Below are positions 33,420 through 41,529 of a DNA stretch of 64,000 nt, piece by piece. Source of the stretch: Jiangella sp. DSM 45060 (lineage in GTDB: Bacteria; Actinomycetota; Actinomycetes; Jiangellales; Jiangellaceae); NCBI RefSeq assembly GCF_900105175.1, contig NZ_LT629771.1, positions 6,158,622 through 6,222,621 on the forward strand. Reading direction: 5' to 3'. Numbering within the stretch: position 1 is the first letter of the stretch; each line of letters opens with the position of its first letter. The position numbers and the translations under genes are program-made. The notes beneath the pieces are model-generated. The model was given only the letters and a program-made list of their open reading frames with translations. It searched no databases and was not told the origin of the DNA.

Positions 33420-35957
33420 ATGGGACGCGGTCAGCTGCGGATCTACCTGGGCGCCGCACCCGGCGTGGGCAAGACGTACGCCATGCTCGAGGAGGCGCAC
33501 CGGCGGCTGGCCCGCGGCACCGACGTCGTCGTCGGGGTGGTCGAGGCGCACGGCCGGGCCCGGACGGCGGACCTGCTGGCCGGTCTGGACGAGGTCCCGC
33601 GGCGCACGATGACCTACCGCGGCGCCGAGTTCGAGGAGATGGACCTCGACGCCGTGCTGCGACGCCGGCCGGAGGTCGCGCTCGTCGACGAGCTCGCGCA
33701 CAGCAACGTGCCCGGGTCGCGCAACGCCAAGCGCTGGCAGGACATCGAGGAACTGCTCGACGCCGGCATCACGGTGCTGTCGACGGTGAACATCCAGCAC
33801 CTCGAGTCGTTGAACGACGTCGTCGAGCGCATCACCGGGGTGCCGCAGCGCGAGACCGTCCCGGACGAGGTCGTGCGGCGGGCCGACCAGGTCGAGCTGG
33901 TCGACATGACGCCGGAGGCGCTGCGCCGCCGTATGGTGCACGGCAACGTGTACACGCGGGAGAAGATCGACGCGGCGCTGGGCAACTACTTCCGGGTCGG
34001 CAACCTGACGGCGCTGCGCGAGCTGGCGCTGCTCTGGCTGGCCGACAAGGTCGACGACCAGCTGGACCGCTACCGCGCCGACCACCACATCGACGACACG
34101 TGGGAGGCGCGCGAACGCGTCGTCGTCGCGCTGACCGGCGGTGCGGAGGGCGAGACGCTGATCCGCCGGGCCGCCCGCATCGCCGCGCGCGGCCGGGGCG
34201 CCGACCTCATGGCCGTGCACGTCATGCCGAGCGACGGGCTGGTCGGCGCCGACCCGACGCTGCTGGCCCGGCAGCGGCTGCTGGTCGAGAGCCTCGGCGG
34301 CACCTATCACCAGGTGCTCGGCGAGGACATCCCGGCGGCGCTGATCGAGTTCGCCCGCGGCGTCAACGCCACCCAGTTGGTGCTCGGCGCGAGCCGACGC
34401 GGCCGGCTGGCGCAACTGTTCTCCCGCGGCGTCGCGCTGACGACGATGTCGCAGGCCGGCTCGATGGACGTGCACCTCGTGCCGCACCGGCAGGCCGGCC
34501 GCGGGCGGACCGCCGCGCTCGGCAGCCCGCTGTCGCGGCACCGGCGGATCGCCGGGTTCGTGCTGGCGCTGGCCGTGCCGCCGCTGTTGGTGCTCGCGGT
34601 CCGGCTGCTGCGCGACGACGTGTCGCTGGCGACCGGCGAGGTGTTGCTGCTGGCGACGGTCATCGCGGCCGCGTTGGCCGGTGGCATGTGGCCGGCGCTG
34701 CTGGCGGCCGTGGCCGGCTTCCTGCTGCTGAACTGGTTCTTCACCGAGCCGATCCACTCGTTCGCGGTCAACCGGCCGGAGAACATCATCGCGCTGGCGG
34801 TGTTCCTGCTGGTCGCGGCGTCGGTGAGCGTCGTCGTCGACACCGCCGCCCGGCGCACCCGCGAGGCGGCCCGGGCCAGCGCCGACGCGCAGAACCTGGC
34901 GACCGTCGCGAGCAGCATGGTCGGCAACCCGCGGCCGCTGATCGGGCTGCTGGAGCGGCTGCTGGAGACCTACGGGCTGACGTCGGTGACGTTGCTGGAG
35001 CGCTCCACCGGCGCGCCGCGACTGCCGGGCACGCAGGAGAACCCGTCCGCGTGGTCGGTCGTCGCGTGTGTCGGCGAGCGGCCGTCGCTGACGCCGGCCG
35101 AGGCAGACGTCGAGGTGCCGATCGACGACGTGCTCGCGCTGGCGCTGCGTGGCCCCGCGCTGCCGGCCGAGGACCGTCGCGTGATCGAGGCGTTCGCCGC
35201 CCAGGCCGCCCTGGCGCTGCGGCAGGAACGCCTGGCCCGCGAGGCCGCGTCGGCCGGCACGATCGCCGAGGCCGACCGCATGCGCACGGCGCTGCTGGCC
35301 ACCGTCGGTCACGACCTGCGCACCCCGCTCGCCGCCGCCAAGGCCGCCGTCACCAGCCTGCGCAGCGACGAGGTCCGCTTCGACGCCGACGACGAGGCCG
35401 AGCTGCTGGCGACCGCGGACGAGTCGCTGGACCGGCTGACCGAGCTGATCACCAACCTGCTCGACCTCAGCCGCCTGCAGGCCGGCGTGCTGGGCGTCGC
35501 GTCGCGCCCGACGGAGGCGGCCGACAGCATCGCCCGCGCCCTCGCCGAACTGGGCGAACCGGGCCGCCTGGTGACCGTCGACCTCCCCGCCGACCTCCCG
35601 CGCGTCGACGCCGACCCGGCGCTGCTGGAACGGGTGCTGGTGAACGTCGTCGGCAACGCGCTGCGGTTCAGCCCGCCGGACCGCCCGCCGACCATCACCG
35701 CGCGCGAGGACGACGCCGTCGTCGAGCTGCGCGTCATCGACCACGGCCCGGGCATCCCCGAGGACCAGCGCGACCGCGTGTTCGTCCCGTTCCAGCGGCT
35801 CGGCGACAGCGGCACCGGCGTCGGGCTCGGGCTGGCGCTCTCGCGCGGCCTCACCGAGGCGATGGGCGGCACCCTGATCCCCGAGACCACACCCGACGGC
35901 GGGCTCACCATGCTGCTGGCGATCCCGATCGAGGACGAGAAATCCGCGTCGGACTAG
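33420..35957 (+). CDS. kdpD: Osmosensitive K+ channel sensor histidine kinase KdpD
   Basis: 845 residues from ATG 33420. KdpD N-terminal domain with P-loop GAAPGVGKTYAML (near 10-22) and VDELAHSN; universal-stress-like domain (about 225-360); four clustered membrane spans (about 375-475); GAF-like region; HisKA with phosphoacceptor in GHDLRTPLAAAK (near 630) and HATPase with NVVGNALRFSPP, DHGPGI and GVGLGLALS. It senses potassium/turgor status. No kdpFABC genes lie within 25 kb either side. The stop overlaps a convergent HTH gene by 4 bases. Confidence 0.95.
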   Translation: MGRGQLRIYLGAAPGVGKTYAMLEEAHRRLARGTDVVVGVVEAHGRARTADLLAGLDEVPRRTMTYRGAEFEEMDLDAVLRRRPEVALVDELAHSNVPGSRNAKRWQDIEELLDAGITVLSTVNIQHLESLNDVVERITGVPQRETVPDEVVRRADQVELVDMTPEALRRRMVHGNVYTREKIDAALGNYFRVGNLTALRELALLWLADKVDDQLDRYRADHHIDDTWEARERVVVALTGGAEGETLIRRAARIAARGRGADLMAVHVMPSDGLVGADPTLLARQRLLVESLGGTYHQVLGEDIPAALIEFARGVNATQLVLGASRRGRLAQLFSRGVALTTMSQAGSMDVHLVPHRQAGRGRTAALGSPLSRHRRIAGFVLALAVPPLLVLAVRLLRDDVSLATGEVLLLATVIAAALAGGMWPALLAAVAGFLLLNWFFTEPIHSFAVNRPENIIALAVFLLVAASVSVVVDTAARRTREAARASADAQNLATVASSMVGNPRPLIGLLERLLETYGLTSVTLLERSTGAPRLPGTQENPSAWSVVACVGERPSLTPAEADVEVPIDDVLALALRGPALPAEDRRVIEAFAAQAALALRQERLAREAASAGTIAEADRMRTALLATVGHDLRTPLAAAKAAVTSLRSDEVRFDADDEAELLATADESLDRLTELITNLLDLSRLQAGVLGVASRPTEAADSIARALAELGEPGRLVTVDLPADLPRVDADPALLERVLVNVVGNALRFSPPDRPPTITAREDDAVVELRVIDHGPGIPEDQRDRVFVPFQRLGDSGTGVGLGLALSRGLTEAMGGTLIPETTPDGGLTMLLAIPIEDEKSASD

Positions 35958-36229
35958 TCCGGCCGCGTGTGGTCGATTCCCGCGCGGTCGAGCACGTCGG
36001 TGAGGTCCAGGCCGAGGCCACGGGCGTAGCGGATCAGCTCGATCACGTCGATGCGCCGGTCGCCCGACTCGAACAGCGACACCTTGCGCTGGGTGAGCCC
36101 GATGCGCTCACCGAGCTGGGTCTGGGTGAGGTGGCGCTCCACCCTCAGCTGCTTGAGCGTGGCATAGAGCCGCTGGTACTCGGGAGCCCGGCTGTCCACC
36201 ACCCGCACATCCGACCGTCCTGGGATCAA
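35954..36229 (-). CDS. XRE-family helix-turn-helix protein
   Basis: Up to 91 residues, a single Cro/C1-type domain: LKQLRVERHLTQTQLGERIGLTQRKVSLFESGDRRIDVIELIRYA landmarks (HLTQTQLGERIG, KVSLFESG). The start is uncertain: TTG at 36229 or one of several GTG codons near 36198-36206. A possible -10 element (GATAAACT) precedes it. With a short C-terminal tail it may be the antitoxin-like or regulator half of a pair, but no partner gene is present on either side. Confidence 0.78.
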   Translation of the reverse strand: MIPGRSDVRVVDSRAPEYQRLYATLKQLRVERHLTQTQLGERIGLTQRKVSLFESGDRRIDVIELIRYARGLGLDLTDVLDRAGIDHTRPD

Positions 36230-36250
36230 CTAGCCAAAGTTTATCTGCCG

Positions 36251-36266
36251 GTCCGGAATGCCGGAC
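36251..36266 (-). terminator. Hairpin after the SDR gene
   Basis: GTCCGG-AATG-CCGGAC, a 6-bp stem with 4-base loop, begins 3 bases after the stop of the minus-strand SDR gene at 36270. There is no U tract, so intrinsic termination is only possible, not shown. Confidence 0.35.
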
Positions 36267-36269
36267 TCG

Positions 36270-37115
36270 TCAGCGTCCGCGCACGCGGTCGAGGCGATCG
36301 AGGAGCGCCGCGGTCCGCTCGGCCAGCCGGCCGGCCCGGTCCGCGTCGAGCGTCGGCAGGGTGAGGGGAAGGCGCCGGTCACGATCGACGGCGGTCAGCG
36401 ACGCCGGCGGCGGCGCGTCGATGAACCAGTCGATCGGCGCCACCGCGGCCTCGACCGGCCGGGCGAACAGCCGGGCCGCCACCCGGATCGAGCCGCGGGT
36501 GAGCCGGGGCAGCGTGGAGAGGTCGCCGCTGCGGGTGAAGCCCGGGTGGTAGAGGACGTAGGGCACGCGGTCGCCGTGCCGTGCGGCGTACCCGACACCG
36601 AGCAGGTCGTTGGCGCGGCCGGCCTGCAACTGCGCGGCCACCGCACGGTAGCGCCGGGTCAGCTGCAGGTCGTCCCAGTGGATCGTCCCGTTGCGGGTGC
36701 CGACTCCGGCGACGTTGACGATGACGGGGGACGCGCTCAGCTTCAGCGCCGGCGTGAGCCCGTGACTGAGCAGATAGCGGCTCAGGTAGTAGAGCGCGAA
36801 GGTGCTCTCGAATCCCTCGGTGGTCTCGACCCGGCGCGGCCGCACCCGGTTCGCGCACAGCACCAGGGCGTCGACGACGTCGGTGGACGCCTCGATCGCG
36901 CGGATGACGGACCGGGCGCCCGCGACGGTGGTGAGATCGGCGCGGACGACCTCGGCCCGTCCGCCGACGGTGGCCGCGTCGGCGACCAGCCGGGCGCCCT
37001 TCTCCGCGTTGCTGCCGACGGCGATCACGTGGTCGCCCTGGGCCAGCCGGCGCAGTGCGAGCGCCCGGCCCATGCCGTCGGTGCCGCCGCTGATCACGAT
37101 GGTGCGCGAATCCAT
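36270..37115 (-). CDS. Short-chain dehydrogenase-like protein with altered active site
   Basis: 281 residues. The cofactor glycine motif is intact (SGGTDGMGRALA near 9-20) but NNAG is replaced by LCANRV, and where the catalytic Y-x-x-x-K is expected the sequence reads AQLQAGRANDLL, with Gln and Gly at the Tyr and Lys positions by my alignment to AYSxSKxANxLL. It may have lost dehydrogenase activity or use other residues. Diverges from the HxlR regulator gene across 78 bases, the usual arrangement of a regulator and its target. Confidence 0.8.
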   Translation of the reverse strand: MDSRTIVISGGTDGMGRALALRRLAQGDHVIAVGSNAEKGARLVADAATVGGRAEVVRADLTTVAGARSVIRAIEASTDVVDALVLCANRVRPRRVETTEGFESTFALYYLSRYLLSHGLTPALKLSASPVIVNVAGVGTRNGTIHWDDLQLTRRYRAVAAQLQAGRANDLLGVGYAARHGDRVPYVLYHPGFTRSGDLSTLPRLTRGSIRVAARLFARPVEAAVAPIDWFIDAPPPASLTAVDRDRRLPLTLPTLDADRAGRLAERTAALLDRLDRVRGR

Positions 37116-37128
37116 GAACGCTCCGTGG

Positions 37129-37150
37129 TGGTATCAAACAGTAAGTACCA
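37129..37150. promoter_or_regulatory. Candidate HxlR operator
   Basis: TGGTA-N12-TACCA lies in the 78-base divergent region between the SDR-like gene and the hxlR-type gene, within an AT-richer stretch (GTATCAAACAGTAAGTAC). Short arms make this a weak call. Confidence 0.35.
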
Positions 37151-37193
37151 GCATCATCGGTAACCACAGCCGCCCACGGAAGAAGGCACTTCG

Positions 37194-37616
37194 ATGTCCG
37201 ATACGCACACCGATGTGCCCTCGGTGGTCGCCGCGCCGCTCCCCACCCCGGTGCCGGCGGACGAGTACGAGCAGTGCCCCGTCACCGACGTGCTGCGCCG
37301 TGTCGGCGACAAGTGGACCGTGCTGGTCGTCGTCCTGCTCGGCCGCCGCCCCTACCGGTTCAACGAATTGCACCGCGGCATCCAGGGCATCAGCCAGCGC
37401 ATGCTGACCCGGACCCTGCGCGCCCTGGAGGACGACGGCCTGGTGCATCGTGAGGTGTTCCCGACCGTCCCGCCCGCGGTGGAGTACAGCCTCACCCCTC
37501 TGGGTGAGTCGCTGCTCGTCCAGCTCTCCGCGGTCGCCGACTGGGCCGTGCGGCACCGCGACGAGATCGCACGCGCCCGGCTGGCCGCGGACGCGGGGCC
37601 TGACCGGGCGGAATGA
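37194..37616 (+). CDS. HxlR-family transcriptional regulator
   Basis: 140 residues. The HxlR signature is clear: CPVTDVLRRVGDKWTVLVVVLL (with the N-terminal redox-relevant Cys), RFNELHRGIQGISQRMLTRTLRALEDDGLVHRE in pieces (FNELHRGI, GISQRMLTRTLR) and PPAVEYSLTPLG. These regulators respond to electrophiles or aldehydes and usually control a divergent oxidoreductase, here the SDR-like gene. Confidence 0.93.
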   Translation: MSDTHTDVPSVVAAPLPTPVPADEYEQCPVTDVLRRVGDKWTVLVVVLLGRRPYRFNELHRGIQGISQRMLTRTLRALEDDGLVHREVFPTVPPAVEYSLTPLGESLLVQLSAVADWAVRHRDEIARARLAADAGPDRAE

Positions 37617-37622
37617 GGGGGG

Positions 37623-37698
37623 TGGAGCCGCCTGTCGGAATCGAACCGACGACCTATTCATTACGAGTGAATCGCTCTACCGACTGAGCTAAGGCGGC
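37623..37698 (-). tRNA. tRNA-Thr (anticodon CGT)
   Basis: Read on the minus strand: acceptor GCCGCCT pairs with AGGCGGC, D arm with AGCTCAGTCGGTAGAGC, anticodon stem ATTCA/TGAAT with loop CTCGTAA giving CGT (reads ACG), T arm GTCGGTTCGATTCCGAC, discriminator T and encoded CCA (37625-37623). Confidence 0.97.
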
Positions 37699-37700
37699 GC

Positions 37701-37720
37701 GTGCCCGGCGAACCGGGCAC
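37701..37720 (-). other. Hairpin just upstream of tRNA-Thr
   Basis: GTGCCCG-GCGAAC-CGGGCAC, a 7-bp stem, begins 3 bases before the mature 5' end of tRNA-Thr and lies between it and the -10 element. It may be a 5' leader structure of the precursor. Confidence 0.4.
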
Positions 37721-37728
37721 GGTGCACG

Positions 37729-37734
37729 AGTATA
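37729..37734 (-). promoter_or_regulatory. -10 element of the tRNA-Thr promoter
   Basis: TATACT on the minus strand, 30 bases before the tRNA 5' end. No good -35 hexamer at 17 bases; TTGGGT is found at 19 bases (37754-37759). Confidence 0.5.
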
Positions 37735-37765
37735 GGGCGTCGACCGCCCTGGCACCCAATCGGGC

Positions 37766-38995
37766 TCAGAGCGCGTCGGTGGTGATGGGCGCGCCGCCGG
37801 CCGATCCGGCCACGTACTGGTCCCAGCCGAGGTTCCAGTCGGCCATGCCGGGGTCGCCGCGCTCGAGGAGGTCTTCCGGGCCGCGGGTGGAGTTGGCGAC
37901 GGTGACGATGTCGCCGTACTGCGCGAGCTGGAAGAACGTGGCGCCGTTGGCCGCGCTGAGGTTGATGCAGCCGTGCGACACGTTCTCGGAGCCCTGCGAG
38001 CCCTCGGACCACGACGCCGAGTGGACGAACGTGCCGCTCCAGGTGAGGCGGACGGAGTTGGGCACCTCGAGGTCGTAGTAGTTCGGGTCGGCGGGATCGC
38101 AGGTGATGTTCGCGTTGCACGACGTCATCTGCCGCGTCTCGAACTTCTCCAGCACGATGTAGGTGCCGTTGCGGGTGGCGAACTCGGGTGCGCCGAGGCT
38201 GGTGTCCCAGGTGGCGACGGCGGCGCCGTCGACGCTGTAGGTGACGGAGTGGGTGGCGGCGTCGACGGCGGCGACCTGGGACTTGCCGACGGTGAAGTCG
38301 AGGTCGTAGGCACGCCCGCCCCAGAGCTCGTCGCCGGCCTGGACGCCGTTGAGGTCGAGGTCGACGCGCACCTGGGTGCCGGACGGCCAGTACTCCTTGG
38401 GCCGGAAGTGCACCTCCTGCGAGCTCACCCAGTGCCACGACCCCTCGACCTGCGGGTTCGACGCGATATGCAGGGCCTGCTCGACGTTCTCGCGCTCGGT
38501 GACCTCTTGGTCGAACCGGATGGTGACGGGCGCGCCCACGCCGACGACGGAGCCGTCGGCGGGCTGCATGCTCAGCGTGAGGCGGTCGCCGTCGGGCACG
38601 GCGCCGACGGCGAAGGCGTCGGTGAGCGTGTGCTCCATGCCGAGGCGGTCGGACGCCACCACCGTGACGGCGTACGAGGCGCCGGGCTCGAGCGGCGCCG
38701 CGCTGGCCCAGCTGCTGCCGTCGTCGCCGACCTGGCCGTCGACAGGTTCGCCGCCCTCGGGCGCCACCTCGACGGAGTCGATGCGGCCGTTGGGGACGCT
38801 GAGCTGCAGCGGCGTGCCGAACGCCACCTCGTCGGTGATGCCGTCGAGGTGCAACGGGACCCGCTGCGCCTTCGGACCCTCCGGCTGGGCGGTGGGGCCG
38901 CCGGAACCGGAGTCGTCGGAGCCGCTGCACGCGGTCAGCAGCACCGCCGCGCTCAGGACGAGCGCGACCCGGTGGAGCGTCGGACGCAGGCGCAT
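37766..38995 (-). CDS. L,D-transpeptidase lipoprotein (Ig-like domains plus YkuD)
   Basis: 409 residues. Signal peptide with lipobox LTAC (Cys23), so anchored outside the membrane. Two Ig-like domains (about 45-150 and 150-250) precede the YkuD catalytic domain (about 250-385) with the active-site His and HGC motif: HSASW, then NVSHGCINLS carrying the nucleophile Cys. The architecture equals mycobacterial LdtMt2-type enzymes that form 3-3 cross-links in peptidoglycan. ATG 38995. Single gene. Confidence 0.94.
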   Translation of the reverse strand: MRLRPTLHRVALVLSAAVLLTACSGSDDSGSGGPTAQPEGPKAQRVPLHLDGITDEVAFGTPLQLSVPNGRIDSVEVAPEGGEPVDGQVGDDGSSWASAAPLEPGASYAVTVVASDRLGMEHTLTDAFAVGAVPDGDRLTLSMQPADGSVVGVGAPVTIRFDQEVTERENVEQALHIASNPQVEGSWHWVSSQEVHFRPKEYWPSGTQVRVDLDLNGVQAGDELWGGRAYDLDFTVGKSQVAAVDAATHSVTYSVDGAAVATWDTSLGAPEFATRNGTYIVLEKFETRQMTSCNANITCDPADPNYYDLEVPNSVRLTWSGTFVHSASWSEGSQGSENVSHGCINLSAANGATFFQLAQYGDIVTVANSTRGPEDLLERGDPGMADWNLGWDQYVAGSAGGAPITTDAL

Positions 38996-39025
38996 CGTTC
39001 CATTATCCGCATACTCCGCCCGGAT

Positions 39026-40624
39026 TCACGAAGCGCAGCTGGTGCCGTCGTCGGGCACCGTGCCGTCCAGCAGGTAGGTGTCGACGGCGGCGTCGATGCA
39101 GTCGCTGCCGGCGAGGTAGGCGGTGTGCACGGTGGAGTCGTAGGTGAGCAGGGTGCCCGACGACAGCTGTTCGGCCAGCGCCTGCGCCCACTCGTACGGC
39201 GTGGCGGGGTCGCCGGTGGTGCCGACGACGAGGATCGGGTCGGCGCCCGGCGCGGTGACCGGCGGGTGCGGCGCCGGGTCGCCCGTGGGCGAGGCGGTGG
39301 GATCGACGTCGGCGTCGTCGAGGCCTTCGGCGAGCGCGGAGCAGCCCAGCCCACCCCAGGCGAGGAACGGGCCGAACACCTCGGACGCGGCGGTGAACTC
39401 GGCCAGCCCCGCCTTCGCCTCGTCGGCGGTGGCCGACTCGGGGTGGTCCTTGCAGTTCACCAGGCTGATGACCTCGTTGGCGTTGCCGTTGTACGTGCCG
39501 TCGGTGTTGCGCTCGAGGTAGAGGTCGGCGAACGTCATGAGCAGCGTGCCGTCGTCCTCGGTCAGCGCGAGGTCGAGCGCCTCGTTCAGCGGCTCGTAGC
39601 CTTCGTCGGCGGTGAGGTACAGCGGCAGGATGATCCCGTAGAACGCCATCGACTCGGTCAACGGCCGGTTGTCGTCGTCGGTGGCCAGCGGCTCTTCGTC
39701 GGCCTGACGCAGCAGCCCCGCCAGCGTGGCGCGGGCTTCGTCCTCGGACGAGCCGACCGCGCAGTTGTCCTGCGCGAAGCACCAGGTGAGGAACGTTGAC
39801 AGCGCCCGCTCGAAGCCGCGCGCCTGGCCGAGGCCGAGGTCGTCGCCGGTGAGCGTGGGGTCGATGGCGCCGTCGAGGACCAGCCGGCCGACGCGGTCGG
39901 GGAACTGATCGGCGTAGAGGGCGCCGATGAACGTCCCGTACGACTTGCCCAGGTAGTTCAGCTTCTCGTCGCCCAGCGCCGCGCGCAGGACGTCGAGGTC
40001 GCGGGCGACGTCGGCGGTGCCGATGTGCGGGACCAGGTCGCCGGAGCGGGCCTGGCAGCCCGCGGCGAGGTCGCGGACCGACTCTTCCATGTCGGCGATC
40101 TCGGCGTCGTCGTCAGGGGTCGGGTCGGCGGCGAGGTAGTCGTCGAGCTCGGCGTCGTCGACGCAGTCGACGGGGCTGGAGCCGGCGACGCCGCGCGGGT
40201 CGAAGCCGACGATGTCGTAGCGCTCGCGCACCTGCTCGGTGACGACGGACCCGGCCAGCTGCGCGTACTCGACGCCGGACGCGCCCGGCCCGCCCGGGTT
40301 GACCAGCAGCGAGCCGAGGCGGTCGTCGCCCGTGGCCGGCGCCCGCAGCAGCGCCAGCTCGATGGTGTCGCCGCCGGGGTCGGCGTAGTCGATCGGGACG
40401 GTCGCGGTGGAGCACTGGTGGCCCTCGCCGCAGTCGCGCCACTCGAGCTCCTGCGTGTAGAACGGCGCCAGCGCGGGGTCGACCCCCTCGGTGGCGTCGG
40501 CCGCCGGCGTCGACCGGTCCGGCACGTCCGCCGGGCGGCCGTCGCGCTCCTCCGGTTCGGCCGAGCAGCCCGCGGCGGCCACGACGGCGACGAACGCCAG
40601 TGCGGCCAGGGCACGCAGTGTCAC
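39026..40624 (-). CDS. Secreted alpha/beta hydrolase, tripeptidyl-aminopeptidase-like lipoprotein
   Basis: 532 residues from GTG 40624. Signal with lipobox AAAGC (Cys20). Peptidase-S33 features: LLVNPGGPGASGVEYA (oxyanion), VGFDPRGVAGSSPVDC, nucleophile in LGKSYGTFIG (Ser near 237), Asp in VGTTGDPATPYEWA and His in DSTVHTAYL. The C-terminal TAP-like region holds the last two. It removes N-terminal tripeptides or acts as an esterase in other actinomycetes. The start overlaps the stop of ricT by 4 bases (GTGA), an unusual coupling of a secreted enzyme to a housekeeping gene. Confidence 0.9.
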   Translation of the reverse strand: MTLRALAALAFVAVVAAAGCSAEPEERDGRPADVPDRSTPAADATEGVDPALAPFYTQELEWRDCGEGHQCSTATVPIDYADPGGDTIELALLRAPATGDDRLGSLLVNPGGPGASGVEYAQLAGSVVTEQVRERYDIVGFDPRGVAGSSPVDCVDDAELDDYLAADPTPDDDAEIADMEESVRDLAAGCQARSGDLVPHIGTADVARDLDVLRAALGDEKLNYLGKSYGTFIGALYADQFPDRVGRLVLDGAIDPTLTGDDLGLGQARGFERALSTFLTWCFAQDNCAVGSSEDEARATLAGLLRQADEEPLATDDDNRPLTESMAFYGIILPLYLTADEGYEPLNEALDLALTEDDGTLLMTFADLYLERNTDGTYNGNANEVISLVNCKDHPESATADEAKAGLAEFTAASEVFGPFLAWGGLGCSALAEGLDDADVDPTASPTGDPAPHPPVTAPGADPILVVGTTGDPATPYEWAQALAEQLSSGTLLTYDSTVHTAYLAGSDCIDAAVDTYLLDGTVPDDGTSCAS

Positions 40625-41514
40625 AGGTTCTCTCCGTCGTCCTCGTACGCGTCGTCCTCGATGTCGGGGGTGCGGCGGGCGCCCTGGGCGACCGCGCCCT
40701 CGTAGGCCTGCCGCGACCCGCACACGCTGGCCTTCGGGCAGGCGACCCGCCGGCCGGTCTCGCGGTCGCGGACGTAGACCGTCTCGGACGGCACGTTGTA
40801 CGCGACGACGGTGCCCTCGACGCCGTCGTCGGTGGTGACGTCGCAGCCGACCGTCGGCACGCTGCGTTTGAAGTCCTGGTAGAGCGGGTGCTCGTACTTC
40901 AGGCAGCACATCAGCCGGCCGCACGCCCCGGAGATCTTCAACGGGTTCAGCGGGAGGTCCTGGTCCTTGGCCATGCGGACGCTGACCGGCTCGAAGTCGG
41001 TGAGGAACGTCGAGCAGCAGGTGTCGCGGCCGCACGGCCCGATGCCGCCCTGCACGCGGGCTTCGTCGCGGGCGCCGAGCTGACGCAGGTCGATGCGGGC
41101 CCGCAGGGTGCGGGCGAGGTCGCGGACCAGTTCGCGGAAGTCGACCCGGTGCGGCGCGCTGAAGTAGATGGTGACCAGCTGGTCGACGTCGGGGCGGGTG
41201 TCGACGTAGTCGACGCCGACGATCTTCATCGGCAGCTCATGGTGCTTGATCAGCCGGCGGGCGGCGACGCGGATCTCGGCCCGGCGGCGCCGGTTGCGCT
41301 CTTCGCGCTGCAGGTGCTTCTCGGTGGCCGGGCCCTCGCACACGGGCAGGCCGCCGATGTCGTCGCTGACCCACTGCGGCGCCCACACGCACTCGGCGAC
41401 CTCGGGTCCGTCGTCGGTGGGGACGAGGACCTTGTCGCCGACGCGCGGGGTGTGCTCACCCGGATCGAGGTAGTAGAGCCTCCCGTACCGGGTGAAGGCC
41501 ACTGCCATCACCAT
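40621..41514 (-). CDS. ricT: PSP1 C-terminal domain protein (RicT/YaaT family)
   Basis: About 297 residues from ATG 41514 (41508 and GTG 41520 are alternatives). The PSP1 domain is recognisable from YYFSAP-like IYFSAPHRVDFRELVRDLARTLRARIDLRQLGARDEA pieces and the cysteine cluster GGIGPCGRDTCC, ISGACGRLMCCLKYE. In Bacillus the homologue forms an Fe-S complex affecting RNA processing. In actinomycetes the gene commonly follows tmk-holB, as here, with one extra gene inserted. The C-terminal 40 residues are acidic and disordered. Confidence 0.9.
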   Translation of the reverse strand: MVMAVAFTRYGRLYYLDPGEHTPRVGDKVLVPTDDGPEVAECVWAPQWVSDDIGGLPVCEGPATEKHLQREERNRRRRAEIRVAARRLIKHHELPMKIVGVDYVDTRPDVDQLVTIYFSAPHRVDFRELVRDLARTLRARIDLRQLGARDEARVQGGIGPCGRDTCCSTFLTDFEPVSVRMAKDQDLPLNPLKISGACGRLMCCLKYEHPLYQDFKRSVPTVGCDVTTDDGVEGTVVAYNVPSETVYVRDRETGRRVACPKASVCGSRQAYEGAVAQGARRTPDIEDDAYEDDGENL

Positions 41515-41529
41515 GCCCACGCGTCCACC

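Noticed and set aside
33351-35744. 797-codon open frame antisense to kdpD
   Set aside because: Same artefact; kdpD has all catalytic motifs on the plus strand.
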